Positions 28,430 to 40,372 of a stretch of DNA of 64,000 bases are shown in pieces. The DNA is taken from assembly GCF_020382885.2 (NCBI RefSeq), contig NC_058497.1, forward strand, positions 19,026,330-19,090,329, read 5' to 3'. This DNA is from Scatophagus argus. Its lineage: Eukaryota > Chordata > Actinopteri > Scatophagidae. A model generated the notes under the pieces. The model searched no databases, was not told the DNA's origin, and saw only the letters and a program-made list of their open reading frames with translations. The first letter of the stretch is position 1. The number at the start of each line of letters is the position of its first letter. Both the position numbers and the translations under genes were made by a program.

Positions 28430-28810
28430 TTAAGAATAAACATTTCGGTTGTGGGTCGCGAGGACTCTCTGCGGTCCCTCTCTGTCTCACACACACACAC
28501 ACACACACACCCACAGGTAGCTTAGCTTAGTCACTATTTTTATATTACGTAACGTTACTTCTGAAGTGCTCATCAGCAGTTAGTTGAAGACACAAAGCTA
28601 GCTGGCGAAGCTGGCGGATTCAAAACATCCCCAGATGCCGTTTTTTTGGCAGACATCTTAAAGGGTGACTCCCCCCTGCCCCCCGACCCGAGTTGGTACA
28701 AGAATATTTCCTGGGATAAATAAAGAAGAAGGTTTTGGACTTTTGTTTCCTCCAGGCAAAGATGGCAGACGGAAGTGATGAGATGATTCTTGCTCATCCT
28801 TGTCAAGCAT
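28430..28810. promoter_or_regulatory. orphan promoter-like patch
   Basis: This patch has features shared with the real gene starts further along the window: a TAGCTTAGCTTAG / ACGTAACGTTAC / AGCTAGCTGGCG cluster at 28,515-28,612, raised CpG content (GTCGCGAGG near 28,456), an AAGATGGC YY1-like element at 28,758 and a CGGAAGTG ETS-like site just after it. A minus-strand ATG near 28,660 with a good context (AAGATGTCTGCC) opens a 27-codon frame, and a plus-strand ATG at about 28,760 opens a 20-codon frame. Neither is long enough to call a gene. It may drive an unannotated or non-coding transcript. A CA microsatellite (28,488-28,512) lies inside. Confidence 0.35.
28488..28512. repeat. (CA)n microsatellite
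   Basis: About twelve CA units inside the promoter-like patch. Confidence 0.85.
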
Positions 28811-31800
28811 CAGGCAGCAGCTAACCTGAAATTTTAAAACATAATGCATTCTTTTAATTATCTATTTTTTGAATTAATATAATCTAAGTAGTTTTTATTG
28901 TATTTTTATAAAATAAAAGTCTTCTTTTTCTTGCAGCCTCCAAAATGAATAATATGGCATGTCACTTGCTACTCATGAAACAACATAAACATAAAGTGAA
29001 TATTTTTTAAATTTCTTTCAAGAATATAGGAAAGACCAGAACTGTCTTCAAATTGCTGGTCTTGGGTATCTTTGAGAAGAAAAAAAAAAGCATTGTAATG
29101 TGAATATTGTATAGTCATCGATGCAAAATCTTCACTGTAGAAAAGAGTGATTAGGCTATGTGAAAGACACAAGCAAAAGCTGGGCCATTTAATTAATTAA
29201 CTAATAATTAATTAATTAACTAATTTAAGGTATCATCACCAAATTCAAACTTTCAAGCCAGACAGCCACTGCAGATCCTCACTTGTTTTTACAGCACCTG
29301 CCTGCATGAGATTACGATGGATTAATGTAGTACATGCTACAGCAAATTTGTAAATACTGTCAAGAATGAATAAGACCTGCAATGCTTGTCTTATGTTTTT
29401 GGTGTGTGTGTGTGTGTCTTTTTAATGTGTGTATTTTTTCAAGTATGTTGTATCAAACAAATCAAGATACATATAGAGGCCATATAGTGTCATAATTTAC
29501 ATTTCACTATAAAGATAGTCAAAATGGTCAATTAGGCAGTAAATATTGTAAAGATAAACATGAAGAGTAACTCACATTTATACTTGAATACATGCATGCC
29601 GTTTAAACTGCAGAATGAATTTAAGTTACAGTTACTCAATTTAATTATGAATAGAAAGGTATACAGTTTTTTAGAATTTTTTTGGAGGACATTTTTACAT
29701 GTCACACTAAGAAAAGCATGATAAATTTAATGATGGCGGAATTCCATTTTTCTGCTTTGGTTTCATTGTACTGGATTATGCATGCTGGCTCACTGTCACA
29801 CTGTCATGGTTTATTGGGACACTTGAATAGACCAGAGTCATCCTCAGCGTTATTAGAAGCCCTTGTGCTTTTCATATTATGACAAGTCAAAATGTGTATT
29901 GTAAAACGCCCAGCCTATTATAGTTAGTAAAAATAACTTCACTAAGGAAAGTGCATTTAGTTATTATTTTCCTTAGAAAAGAATGAGGATTAATACATTT
30001 ATGTAAATGATTTCTGTTTCATGACTGCTATCTGTTCTTGTGATATATTTGTATAAAGTCTGCTGTCTCAACCAAATGGGATGTAACCAGTGGATGAATG
30101 GGATGTGAAAATAAAGCCAGTCTAATAATGTTTTATTAAAACAATGAGACTCAGCAAGGTAACCAAAGAAATACAGTCACATTAATGAAGTAAAAAGGCA
30201 CGTTATCAAACGAACATTCTTCACTTGCATAACATGGGAAATTCTTTTGCAAGAAGATACTCTGTCTGATGCTAACACACACTAATATAAGTTGTCATCT
30301 TTGTGAGTCCAGATAATTTAGGTGTTGTGCTCCGCTAGCATGTTTCACTGCTCTACATAGCAGAATGTTAAAGGGCCCAAAAACATCGCTGGATTCAAAA
30401 GGTGCTGATTTTGAGGAACGACTCTTAAAGTAACAGCAGGGTGTCCACATTCCTTTTCTCATTTGTGCTTTTTCATTGTACTGCTCTGGTCACAGCAAGT
30501 TGCAGTTGCGGACAATGTAACTTCATGGACTAAAGCATATGATATGGGCTTTTGTGTGCCATTTACCGTACTCTGCAACCCTATCAATCTATGTAGTATC
30601 CATTGGCTTAGTTGTAGCATGCCCAGCACCCCCATTATTCCATCAAAAACCTGTCAGCACAGAGAAGAGTGAAAAACAGAGGCAGCACAATATTGTGCGG
30701 GAAAAATAGGAGCAGCTCCAAATTAGATGCTTTTCTGCAGCACAGACGTCATATGAGTTCCTGCATGCCAGAGAGAACAGAAGTGCATCTGGATTTTAAA
30801 TAGGAGGGAAAGGAAATATTGTGTTGTCAAAGGCTTGCTTCCAGGGAAACAAACATCAAACGTAAGCGTGTCACTGTGTGACAATGTACCTCCTAAGGGG
30901 GAATTGTGAGACTTTTAAGAACTGAAACTTTAATAACTCAGGAATTACTTACTTGGTTTTGACAAGAAGTACCCTTTTTGAAAAGGTTCAGCTTGAGATA
31001 GGCAAGAATGTTCCTATTCATGTTCAAGGTTGAAATGCAGCTGGGTTCATTTACTGACCAAAAATAACTCTCCCTCTCCATCTCAGCACCAGTGTTTCCT
31101 CTGTCACAGATATGTATCCCTCCTCTCTGGGCGGATAAGAAGAATCATGTCTGACTGCATGCATCCTTCAAGAATTTGAAATCAGTTTCATACCCCCTTC
31201 TCGTGAATTAATGACCTAGATACATAGTGCATTGCATGGTTATTGAGTTCACGGTGTACATGGGTTTACATACAGCCTAAAGCATATACCTACAAAGAGA
31301 CTCGGTCACTGGGCATCTTTTCTGTCTCAAACAAGGCAAGTCTGTGCCAAGTTGAGCCCCTTTTTGGCCCTTTTGTTAGATTATGACCAGCATATTATTT
31401 GGAAGAGTAATTGTCCCCAGGTGTTATAAACATCCCAAGCTTATTCTCCACCCCCACGATGCTCAACTGTAGAGATTAGGCTCAGAGGAAAATCTCTTCC
31501 CTCAATGGAAGGAAGGGAAAAAGGAGTCCAAACAGGCACAAACACACTAAGTATGTGTAGCCAATCAGCTTTCTCCTTTGCCTGAGTATGCTGTCCCTCT
31601 GGGCCCGATGATCCAGGCAAAGAAAAAGTCCTCTTTTTTTTTCCCCCAAGACCTGTAATACCTGCATGACGAGCAACATGATGGTGCCAGCTGCAGCAGC
31701 TACACTCAATCCCACCATCTCAATACACCGCACACAGAGAACACACAGGCCTGAGAGCAGCCTGGGTAAAACACACTGAAGCTCTTTACAGCCACCTGCT

Positions 31801-33734
31801 GTGCTTGGTGCAATACAGCATTTTCACTCATGGAAACATAGTATGCCATGAAATTAATCTTTATGTTCTGTTTTGTTAAAACAAATAACCAACATGTGCA
31901 TTAGTTAGCTGAATAATCGTATATTTAATTGCTAACACTTACAGTAAATCTTATTATATAGTTTTTATAGTGACTTAATTAAGTATACAAAGGTCAGAGG
32001 TCATGACTTTGCATTTTCAATGAAGGCTTTGATGCAACCTTGGAGCTGCTATTCAAATTACAGCAGCTTCATTAGTGAATGACTACTTGTCATGGATGAT
32101 TTGCATCCTGCATGTCAAATCGCCCATCTCAAGGAGAAAACAGCATTGCGGTGGTTCAGAGGACAACCTGCGATCCATTCTCCATGCTTTCCCATTAACA
32201 GTGAGACGGCTGTCTTTTGTGATTATTACTTCATGCATACAACAATTAGCCTGTGGTCCCTCTTGTGTGTTTTCATTAATACAAAATGCTTCTCACACAC
32301 AGCAGTAAATGACTCCACCACACAGGAAAATTCTGCAGCTAATCTTTGAATAAGTTGTAGATAATCAGTCAAGTCAAAGTCTGTCTAGCATGAAATGCTT
32401 TGTGCACTTTGTGCTTTTGTCACATATTTGTTAATTTTATTTGTACATTCAAACACATCTGTTACTTGTCTGTCACAAAAAACATGTATTGTGTACTTTT
32501 GATGTTTTAATGTAAAATAAAATGCATATTTTATTCCTTGCACTTGTTCAATATAACAGATATAATTAGCCAAGAATTTTCCAATCTCTTTCTGAGACAG
32601 TGAACTGAAAGTCTGCACATACTGTGTATCTTGATTTTTCCTTGATTTACTGAACTATAAACATTTTTCCCTTGACTAGGTGCACTGACATCCATTTTGA
32701 GCTTTACCTCTGCTCATCTTAGATTTTTCTTCACTCAGGATTGATTCCCCTCTGCAGAGCTTTTCAGAGCTTCTTGATATTTGTCTCTGCAACTGATTTA
32801 ATGTCAGACTCCAGAAAAATCACTTTTCTTCTCACATCATTCTTTTTGCTAATTAAGATTCACCAGTGTGAGTTTGCTGTGGTAATGTTGTCACTGAACT
32901 GCTGAAATGGAAGATTACAGTTTCTACACCCCGATCTCTTTACAATATGCACAGCAGGAGGTATATTAAAAAGATGTTCTTTAAGGATCTGGTTCTTCAC
33001 TCAAAAATCAGAAGCTAAGTTTAAAAAAAGAGAGAGAGATTAAACTTCTGGACTAAGGGTGACTAAATTTAGAAGTGTTTTGATTTTGAGCAAAATAAGG
33101 TCCATTAATGTCTGGGCTTCATCATTAGCATGCTGATAGTACAGCTGCTTCACCTGCTGCTCCTACTTCATGAAGGCCACATTTGATCCTTTACTTCAGA
33201 ACTAATGAAGACTGCTGGCACTGGCTGCGTGCACGTTAATCTCATAGGAAAAACCACAGATGGTTATATGATGTAAGCAGAAAACAAAGCAGCTGAATGG
33301 TGTATAATCAGAACATAAGACATTCATTTACTACTGGCTGTGCAACATAGCTATTTGCATCTTTCCCTGATATTAAACCAAACTAATGAGAGCATGTAAT
33401 CATGATTTCTATGCATGAAAGAGTATTTATCCCACAGCAAATTTTTCCCCTTTTTAATAAGAACAGGTAGCATTTGCATCCACCTCTCACCCTGATAATC
33501 ATTCTTGGGCTCAATGTGGGAAACAACAATTAATACTGCAGACATGTTGCATCTCCACACCTCAGTATGAAGGAAATCTTGTCAGTATGTGTTTCAGCTT
33601 CTCAGCATGTGACTGATGAACAACTATTATAATCATCTCGATTCACACTAGGACACTCACTCCCATCGTCAGATAATTAAGCTGATTTAGTCACACTCAA
33701 AAACAGATGATGTATGAGGTTAGTCCTTTAACCA
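28811..33734. other. gene-free stretch upstream of the gene cluster
   Basis: Mostly AT-rich sequence. It includes a duplicated TTAATTAATTAACTAA-type tract (29,189-29,227) and a GT microsatellite (29,402-29,417). One 100-base minus-strand interval (31,662-31,761) has splice-like borders and a hydrophobic frame and is discussed as a finding; it is not called as a gene. Confidence 0.4.
29189..29227. repeat. AT-only tandem/palindromic tract
   Basis: Two near-identical copies of an AATTAATTAACTAA unit, each largely self-complementary. Confidence 0.7.
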
Positions 33735-33755
33735 CCACAGATCTAAATAAGTTTG

Positions 33756-33761
33756 TTTATT
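33756..33761 (-). terminator. polyadenylation signal of the SOCS gene
   Basis: AATAAA on the minus strand about 230 bases past the stop codon, followed by a GU-rich stretch (TCTGTGGTGGTT). An earlier AATAAA at 33,961-33,966 lies only 25 bases after the stop and is less likely to be the main site. Confidence 0.5.
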
Positions 33762-33990
33762 TGAGCATAAAGAACTTCGAGTGTACAAGATCAGTGAGAT
33801 ACATGTTGTCTCATCAGTGTAGTTTAGTAAAATTGTTTAGACATGTACAGCAGGGATAAAATAAATAAGTACAGTGCAGTGTATGTTAATACAGCCAGAG
33901 AGAGTGAACAAGAATCACTGTTCAGTTCAGGGAGACTTGTGTTTTAAATGCATTTAGTAGTTTATTCTAGTGAATAACTTTTTTTGTTCT

Positions 33991-35658
33991 TCATTCCCAC
34001 CAGGTGTCCATACGCCGTACACGTACTCTCTGCTTATAGTGGTACTCTTTCAGATGCTTTTTTAAAGCATTTGGAATGGGAAGCATGTTAATTCCATCAT
34101 AAGTGGTGCAGCTGCTTATGGCTGCTCTGCAGATGTGTTGCAGGGTGAAAGGCTGTGTGCGGTGGATGGGGTTGGACAGCAGGGGTTCAAAGAACATGCA
34201 GGAGTTGGGGTCCTTGTAGTGCTCCAACAATCCTGTAACAGTGGGAGCGTGGAAGACACTGGGGTCGTGCACGTCGAAGCTGAAATTGTGGTTCCACTGT
34301 TCAATTCGTGCATGGAGCGAGCGGCCGTAGCGACGGAAGCTGACGGAGAAGAGGTAGTCTTCCTGGGCAGAGTCACGCAGGAGAAAAGTGCCTTCAGGCT
34401 TTCCTTCCAGCAGCTTCTCGGCCTCGTAGCGGTCCATGACCCCCCAGTAACACGGGAGGTTGGTGATCTGCAGCAGGTCTGGAACTAAACAGTGAATGTA
34501 ATCAATCTGAGTGTGAATGCGGTAGCCATCATGAGATTTGTGATGCTCAGCCTGAGGAACTATGGCCCGAGAGGGCATGCTGGTTGCCGTCACCTCTGTG
34601 TCCACCAGAGGGTCAGAAATAGTATCACAAGTATGAACAGAGGCAGGGGCAGAGGCAGCGGCAACGGCAGAGGCTGAAGCTGAAGCTGAGGCCACCACCT
34701 CATCCAGAGTGTCCAAACAACTCTGTAGGAGAAGCTGGTGCTGCTGCTGTCTTTGGAGAAGGAGCTGCTGTTGCTGATGAACGGAGGCTCTGTCAGGCCC
34801 GGCTAACTCATTCATACCATGAGCCAGCTTAGGGCCATGCTTGTAGAGAGGGTTAATTTGGGCCGTCACCTCAAACGTGTGGATCTCTGCATTGGGCGGT
34901 GGCTCAACACCTTGCTCAATGCTGATGCGCCTGCGCTCTCGCAACCTGTCATCGACATCCTCCACCACAGTTGCTGTTGCTGAAGAGGGGGCACTGCACC
35001 CTACTGCAGAATCAACCATGGGCGGCTGAGTAATGGGGGCTGTGTGTTGCTTAATTAGATACCACTTCTGTGCAAGCTCTGATCCTACAGGGAAAGGGCA
35101 GTCATCCAACATCAACTCACTGAGATGGATCTTGCGCCTTGAGGAGGCACAGGCAGTTGATGATGACAGAGCCTGGGGAGTTGGTGCTGGTGCCGCTGCA
35201 GTGTGTGTCTTTATTGGGAAACACTGGCCCATTGCATCTTGGATTTTTTGCCGGAGAGTGCGATTGCTGCTCGAACCTCTGCCCTCACTTTCACTGGGTG
35301 CAGACAGCTCTGCAGCAGAGGTTACTGTTCCCATCCCTGGCCTGGCTGTTACCCGTTCTTGTCCTAATAATGAGGCAGCAACTTCCAAACCCTGCCATCT
35401 CCAGGTCTCCTTTGGAGGTGAGGAGGAAGATTGGTCCCTGGTCTCCAGGTCACTCAACAGCTCACCATACTCAAAGCCATCACTGACAGGCCGCTCAGCT
35501 GCTGGTTCATGGGAGGAGAGACCTTTTTTCTTCCCCTTTCCTCCTTTCCGTCCACTGCCAGCATCTCGTCTCTCCTCTGAACGGCTCTGTCTCACTTTGG
35601 GACGGGCCCCCCTCTCTCGATCTTTCCCTCTGTTTAAGGACTCTTTGGGTAATGACAT
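33991..35658 (-). CDS. suppressor of cytokine signaling, SOCS4/5/9 subfamily (probable socs9)
   Basis: A single-exon frame of 555 residues. SOCS proteins recruit an Elongin B/C-Cullin5 ubiquitin ligase to receptors and kinases and so damp cytokine or EGF signalling in the cytoplasm. Visible parts: a basic N-terminus; the conserved N-terminal region (about 174-210, [15 protein letters not shown]); a [15 protein letters not shown] block (about 242-256); a Gln-rich run (295-312) and a Ser-Ala run (323-340); an SH2 domain (about 402-500) with PCYWG and FLLRDS, whose Arg428 should bind phosphotyrosine; and a SOCS box (about 504-549) with a BC-box and an LPIP Cul5 motif. An in-frame TAA three codons upstream fixes the start. 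The C-terminal half resembles SOCS4 most, while the 242-285 block is SOCS5-like. The subfamily is certain; the paralogue (socs9 or a socs4 copy) is inferred from the neighbouring genes. Confidence 0.93.
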   Translation of the reverse strand: MSLPKESLNRGKDRERGARPKVRQSRSEERRDAGSGRKGGKGKKKGLSSHEPAAERPVSDGFEYGELLSDLETRDQSSSSPPKETWRWQGLEVAASLLGQERVTARPGMGTVTSAAELSAPSESEGRGSSSNRTLRQKIQDAMGQCFPIKTHTAAAPAPTPQALSSSTACASSRRKIHLSELMLDDCPFPVGSELAQKWYLIKQHTAPITQPPMVDSAVGCSAPSSATATVVEDVDDRLRERRRISIEQGVEPPPNAEIHTFEVTAQINPLYKHGPKLAHGMNELAGPDRASVHQQQQLLLQRQQQHQLLLQSCLDTLDEVVASASASASAVAAASAPASVHTCDTISDPLVDTEVTATSMPSRAIVPQAEHHKSHDGYRIHTQIDYIHCLVPDLLQITNLPCYWGVMDRYEAEKLLEGKPEGTFLLRDSAQEDYLFSVSFRRYGRSLHARIEQWNHNFSFDVHDPSVFHAPTVTGLLEHYKDPNSCMFFEPLLSNPIHRTQPFTLQHICRAAISSCTTYDGINMLPIPNALKKHLKEYHYKQRVRVRRMDTWWE

Positions 35659-37270
35659 TATTGATTACGTGGTGAAACGGCAACAGTTGCGGCACTCCTG
35701 GAAGTTGCTGAAGGGTGTCTTGAAATTGCAGTTAGCTTTTGGTAAGAACTTTTCCATCTACGTCCCTTGTTTCAGGCATCATTATCACTGTCCATGCATC
35801 GCTGGCATCAAGAGTTAAAACAATCTGCAAAGCAAAGTAAGAGTTCTTCTTAAAGATCATGATTCATTGTTTTATAAATATTTTTAAATTACTTGTGATA
35901 CACGCTCAGTTGCAAGCTTGTTGACCTATTTTAAACGGCTGCAAACAAGACCTCTGCTCAAAATTCTACCTTCAAAATGTTCGCTTTTTGCTTACACTTA
36001 CACACGGAAATGCACATATTTACAATTGGAATGCTGGCCCCAGTTAAATTTTGCCATTTTTGCTTGAAAATAACCTAAGATGAATACTCAGTTGAAAGGC
36101 TGTTTCCAGCTCTAGTTGATTCAACTGAAGTTATGTTGGAGGCTGTTTGTGGCGTTGTTGAATTGTATGGCATTATACATTTGACATTTTAACTGTCTAT
36201 GAGAGGAGTATTCTTTGAATTTAAGGCATTTTAGGAGAGCTAACAACACAGCCTTCTTCCAGCATGGTTAATCACATCACTGTGCTGCTTCTGTCGCCTC
36301 GAGCTCTGGGAGAAAGACGTCCTGTGCTCGAAGTGCTCTTGGTCTGCTTGTTAGCTTATCCAACAGTGATGTTACTGGCGTCTCTTCTGGTTCCTGGCAC
36401 GTTAAGTTATAATCTATTTTCAAAACACACAACTGACCCAGGGTCAGGTACACAGAAATCATGTTTCTTAGAAGAGATACATCTCACTAAACAAACAACT
36501 TCATCTTCAAAAGTTGATACTACTTCAAAGTAACACTAACCATTATCCTCTATATCTCCTCTTACATATTGTGTGTCTTTCAAAGTTACGTTGGGCGTTA
36601 GATTCACAACTTCATAACTTAAATTACCGTAAACACTCGTAAGGATCCACCACAAAGCAGTTAGCTAATGGTTTTGACCGCCAGAAAACAATAAGTGACA
36701 GCGCTGATCTCTTTATTTTTTAGTCCGATTGCTGTCTCAACTCAACATCCTCTTTTCGTCTTGAAATCACATCAACTACTATCGAGAGAAAGTAAACGCT
36801 CGATAAAAAAAACGAAATTTCCTAACTTTTTTCCCCACAAAAATGTAAGCTAACGTTTGCATGCGTCTAATCCTTACAAGATATCAAACTGTTGAGGAAA
36901 ATCGACAACTCAATCACCCATTTACAGTCAAACGTATCAAGTGATAACAGTAACGTTAGCAAGCTAAAATCGTTAGCAAACAGCTGTTTATGGTCGGTAA
37001 GCTAAGTTAGCATTGCAGCTAGCTATCTGCTAACTTGGGAATTCTTTACTGTGTGAGGAAAGGTTAAGTTGTATTTATGGCAACTTCTATCTAGCTTTCT
37101 CAACTGTAACACAAAATGTGAACATACCCAAGCAGTTGTTCTCAAGTTTCGCCACGAATGAGCTCCTGTTTCTTCTTAGACAAACTAATGACGGTGACAA
37201 AAAGGCGGCTAGCTCACATTAGCCTGACAAATGAACAGCTGAAACCGTGCAACCCGGAAGTAAAAAGTAA
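35659..37270 (-). promoter_or_regulatory. SOCS gene 5' UTR, intron and promoter
   Basis: No coding sequence is seen upstream of the SOCS start. A minus-strand donor (TTGG|GTATGT, last exon base 37,128) closes a probable non-coding first exon that starts near 37.25 kb. There a CCGGAAGT ETS site (37,254-37,261) and a dense TAACGTTAGC/GCTAGC cluster (36,950-37,045, just inside the intron) mark the promoter. The acceptor of the coding exon is not settled; AG candidates lie between about 35,690 and 35,740. An 89-codon plus-strand frame at 36,264-36,533 lies within this intron and is not called. Confidence 0.5.
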
Positions 37271-37430
37271 TTGGAGTAATTTATCCAGTAATGTCGGACC
37301 ATTAAAGGACATCTGTAATATAAAAAAATGAGGACAACAGAAATAGCCGAGAGCTGACTTTTTCGATTTGAAACAGAATAATCGGACACAAATACAAACC
37401 ACAAGTGAAGTTGCAAAAGAACTGAACCTC

Positions 37431-37436
37431 TTTATT
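37431..37436 (-). terminator. probable distal polyadenylation signal of samd4b
   Basis: Minus-strand CAAATAAAGAGG, followed 25-50 bases later by a GU-rich element (CTTGTGGTTTGTATTTGTG). If used, the samd4b 3' UTR is about 3 kb and ends some 150 bases before the SOCS promoter on the same strand. Another AATAAA at 39,115-39,120 could give a shorter form. Confidence 0.45.
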
Positions 37437-40372
37437 TGGACTGTCAATAATCCGACGGATGCTTCACTTCAGACCATTCTCACATACGAGTGACAGTAAA
37501 AAAGTAGAGTAAGCATGGGATGTAAAATGTTCATAAAATATTAGAAAAATGTCTGGGGAGTCATTGGAATTAAATATAAATTGTACAAGACAAATATATA
37601 TAATGGTGCCTACAGGTGGCTCCATTAATTCAATAATTAAGCCTGGCAGGGACACTAACATGATCTTGGGACCACTTGGTAGATGTCTCCATTTGACACA
37701 GGCTCTGTACCTCCTAGTGGATGCTTGTTTTTTGAAAATACACAAGGCTGAACATATGAAGTGCATTTCCCAATTAATTTCATGCATCACTGGAATGTAA
37801 ACATGGAGTAAACATATTCCTTGGCCTGGTATTAGTGTTCAGTTTACTCACAATCACATAATTTGTGGCTCAGATAAGCATCGTCATCCCCTGCTGCATT
37901 CTCACTACGCAAACACTTCAGCAGGAATCTGCTGCATTGTACCTCTGTGTCTATTTGCAGCAATACATCGGCTGTCCAAAGCTACAGAGGCTATGAAAAG
38001 GATAATCTGAGCCATTTGTAACATAACACAATCGATAAACGCTATTGTGAATAGTGAAAAAATAAGATTGCCAAGTCTTAAAGTTGTCAGCAATGTTAAC
38101 TTGCAGAACTTCGTTGCAGGCATGAGAGTGATGCTTTTAATAAGTCAGATCTATCCAAGAGCCCGCTCTGAAGAAATCCATGACTAGAATACTACTCAAG
38201 ACCATTAAATCAACATAGTGAGGATCCTGGAGCTGTGCATTTCAGGCACCACATGAACAGTTCATCAGGACATGACAGCTAAAAGTTCAAATTACAAGGC
38301 CAGGAAAGCTTTTCTCTCACCCATCACCGCATGACTTGGAAAGGAGGTGTTACAAGCCTCATACAGTTTTCACTTGAAACATCTACTGAGACTCATACGG
38401 AGTGCCTGGACTCGGGAGTAGAAGGCTTTTCTTTTCGGGCTCTACCTCGCCAGCTCATGTGCGAGAAGGCGTCAGTTCTTTAATGTGTTACATAGTGAGA
38501 CAATGGAGTATTCATGACATCACAGAACATGAACTGGGCATTATCCCAGAGAGATGTAAACAGTGACATTTTAGGTGATATAAACATACACATTAGTTGC
38601 AAGATTTCTGCTCTCTAGCTGTTGGTGACTCTGGCCACCATCAACCATCATGTCCTCTATCTACAACAGTGCTGTATTAGTGTGGCAAAACATGCTATCA
38701 TAGAAAATAAGCATAAGTTATCAATATCATGGGAGAGTAAAAAATACAATTGGAAAAAGATATCCGTAAATAACCATCTTTACTAGACAGACCTCCTATG
38801 GCTCCGCTGAAATAAAATATGAATGGTTATCCCTGCCTTATAATGCAACCAAAAATGATCCAAAGTTAAGACCATATTACACGTACATGCACCTCCGCTC
38901 TGCCACATTCAAAGACAGAGGCTGTATAAGACAGTTTTTGATTCAACACTGATACCACATGATAATGTTAGGTTTCTGAGACTGAAACACACTGAGACAC
39001 AAACAGAAAATATGGACACCATCAAGCACCTTGAAAAGTATGATTCATCAAATCATCATGTTGGCCGTTTGAGGAAGAGGGCACTGCGAGGGTGAGGCTC
39101 TGCGCTCTGAAGCATTTATTACAAGACCAAGCTTCATTTTCCTGAGCCAATCATAAGGGGGCCAGAGGGTTGAGATGGGTTTCATTTAGTTTTCTCACCC
39201 AGCATTAGAGTGTAAATTGAAAACACTCTACCCTCTTCGCTTTTATCAATTCAATATCAAATCAGCTCTCGCACAGTACAAACCTCACCGGCCCTTATTC
39301 ACCCTTCTGGGCATTCCTCGGCTCAAAATGAGATTCATCATCATTTATGTAGTAGGGCATAAAATAACAGAGACAAATTGCAGCTGGCATAAATTCTTCG
39401 AACTGCTGTTCTTTTTAAAAATAGTATACCATTGTGTTGCATTTCACCACAAATATCCTTCTCAAATTAACAATCACACAACCCTTTTCTTTGGCTTTGA
39501 AGAAGTGTAGGGGAGGACAGTCACTTCTACTTTACGTGTTCAGGGGAAAAACAACCAAGACAAAAGTATGCCTACGGTTGGACTGCAAGCATTTCCTCAA
39601 CCCTTTTTCTCCTCCCTTCGCTGCCACAAAAAACACCTTCTCTAGAGAGGATAAAAAGAACAAAGGAAAGCTGTCTAAGTTCTGCCTGGGTCAAGAAGTT
39701 GGAATGAGCCCACTCCGCTGAGCTGACAATTCGGTCTGATATCAGACCTAAATTTCAACCAACAAGAGACCCCACTAGCACAGGTTAAAGAACGATTAGG
39801 GTGGATATGTGTTGGTATCTGTCTATCAACACCTGTCTACAAGTGGAAACTCTGTGACTGTATCCTTGGGCCAATTACAGCTGAGTGGCTAATATCATGG
39901 ACATTTTAGTAAAAGTGCCTTACATCTGGCTGAGAATTTTCTGGATTTTCTACACATCACGTGGTGCTGCGGCTGTCAGTGTGTTCTGGAAGGAAGCCTT
40001 GCTCCAAGGCAGGAGGAAAAGAAGAGTAACTCATAGGGCAGAACCCATTTAAGAGAGCACCAATCCACCGTTTTTCTCTCAGACCACGGCAAACTGAGCC
40101 TCTGCACATCATGCCACAGTCCTGCAGGTGACATGGAGCAGATTGCTTTTTTTTCCTCTGTCTTGCAATATAATAATCATCTGTATTCCATTTTCAATAA
40201 ACTTAGCTGTATATAATAAAGTACAAAAATATTAGAGAACATATACACAGTTTTTTTTGTCATTTTGTAGTGACTGCTTTGCCTGGTTTTCTTAAGCATA
40301 CGCGTTATCTTTGTGCTGGGTGATGAGGAACTTAACAGGCCTCGACTGAAGTGTATTTTTCCTTTCGTCTTT
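37437..40372 (-). other. probable samd4b 3' UTR
   Basis: No coding exon lies between the samd4b stop codon and the AATAAA at 37.43 kb. The stretch is about 2.9 kb with short frames only. It is assigned as 3' UTR because the stop-codon exon is clearly identified and the best polyadenylation signal plus GU-rich element is at the far end. Part of it could be intergenic. Confidence 0.4.

Noticed and set aside
35033-35818. 261-codon plus-strand frame
   Set aside because: It is antisense to the SOCS coding exon, and the SOCS frame has unambiguous domain content.
36264-36533. 89-codon plus-strand frame with a hydrophobic N-terminus resembling a signal peptide
   Set aside because: It lies inside the SOCS 5' intron antisense to that gene. 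No promoter, polyadenylation signal or partner exon was seen, and its composition is compatible with chance.
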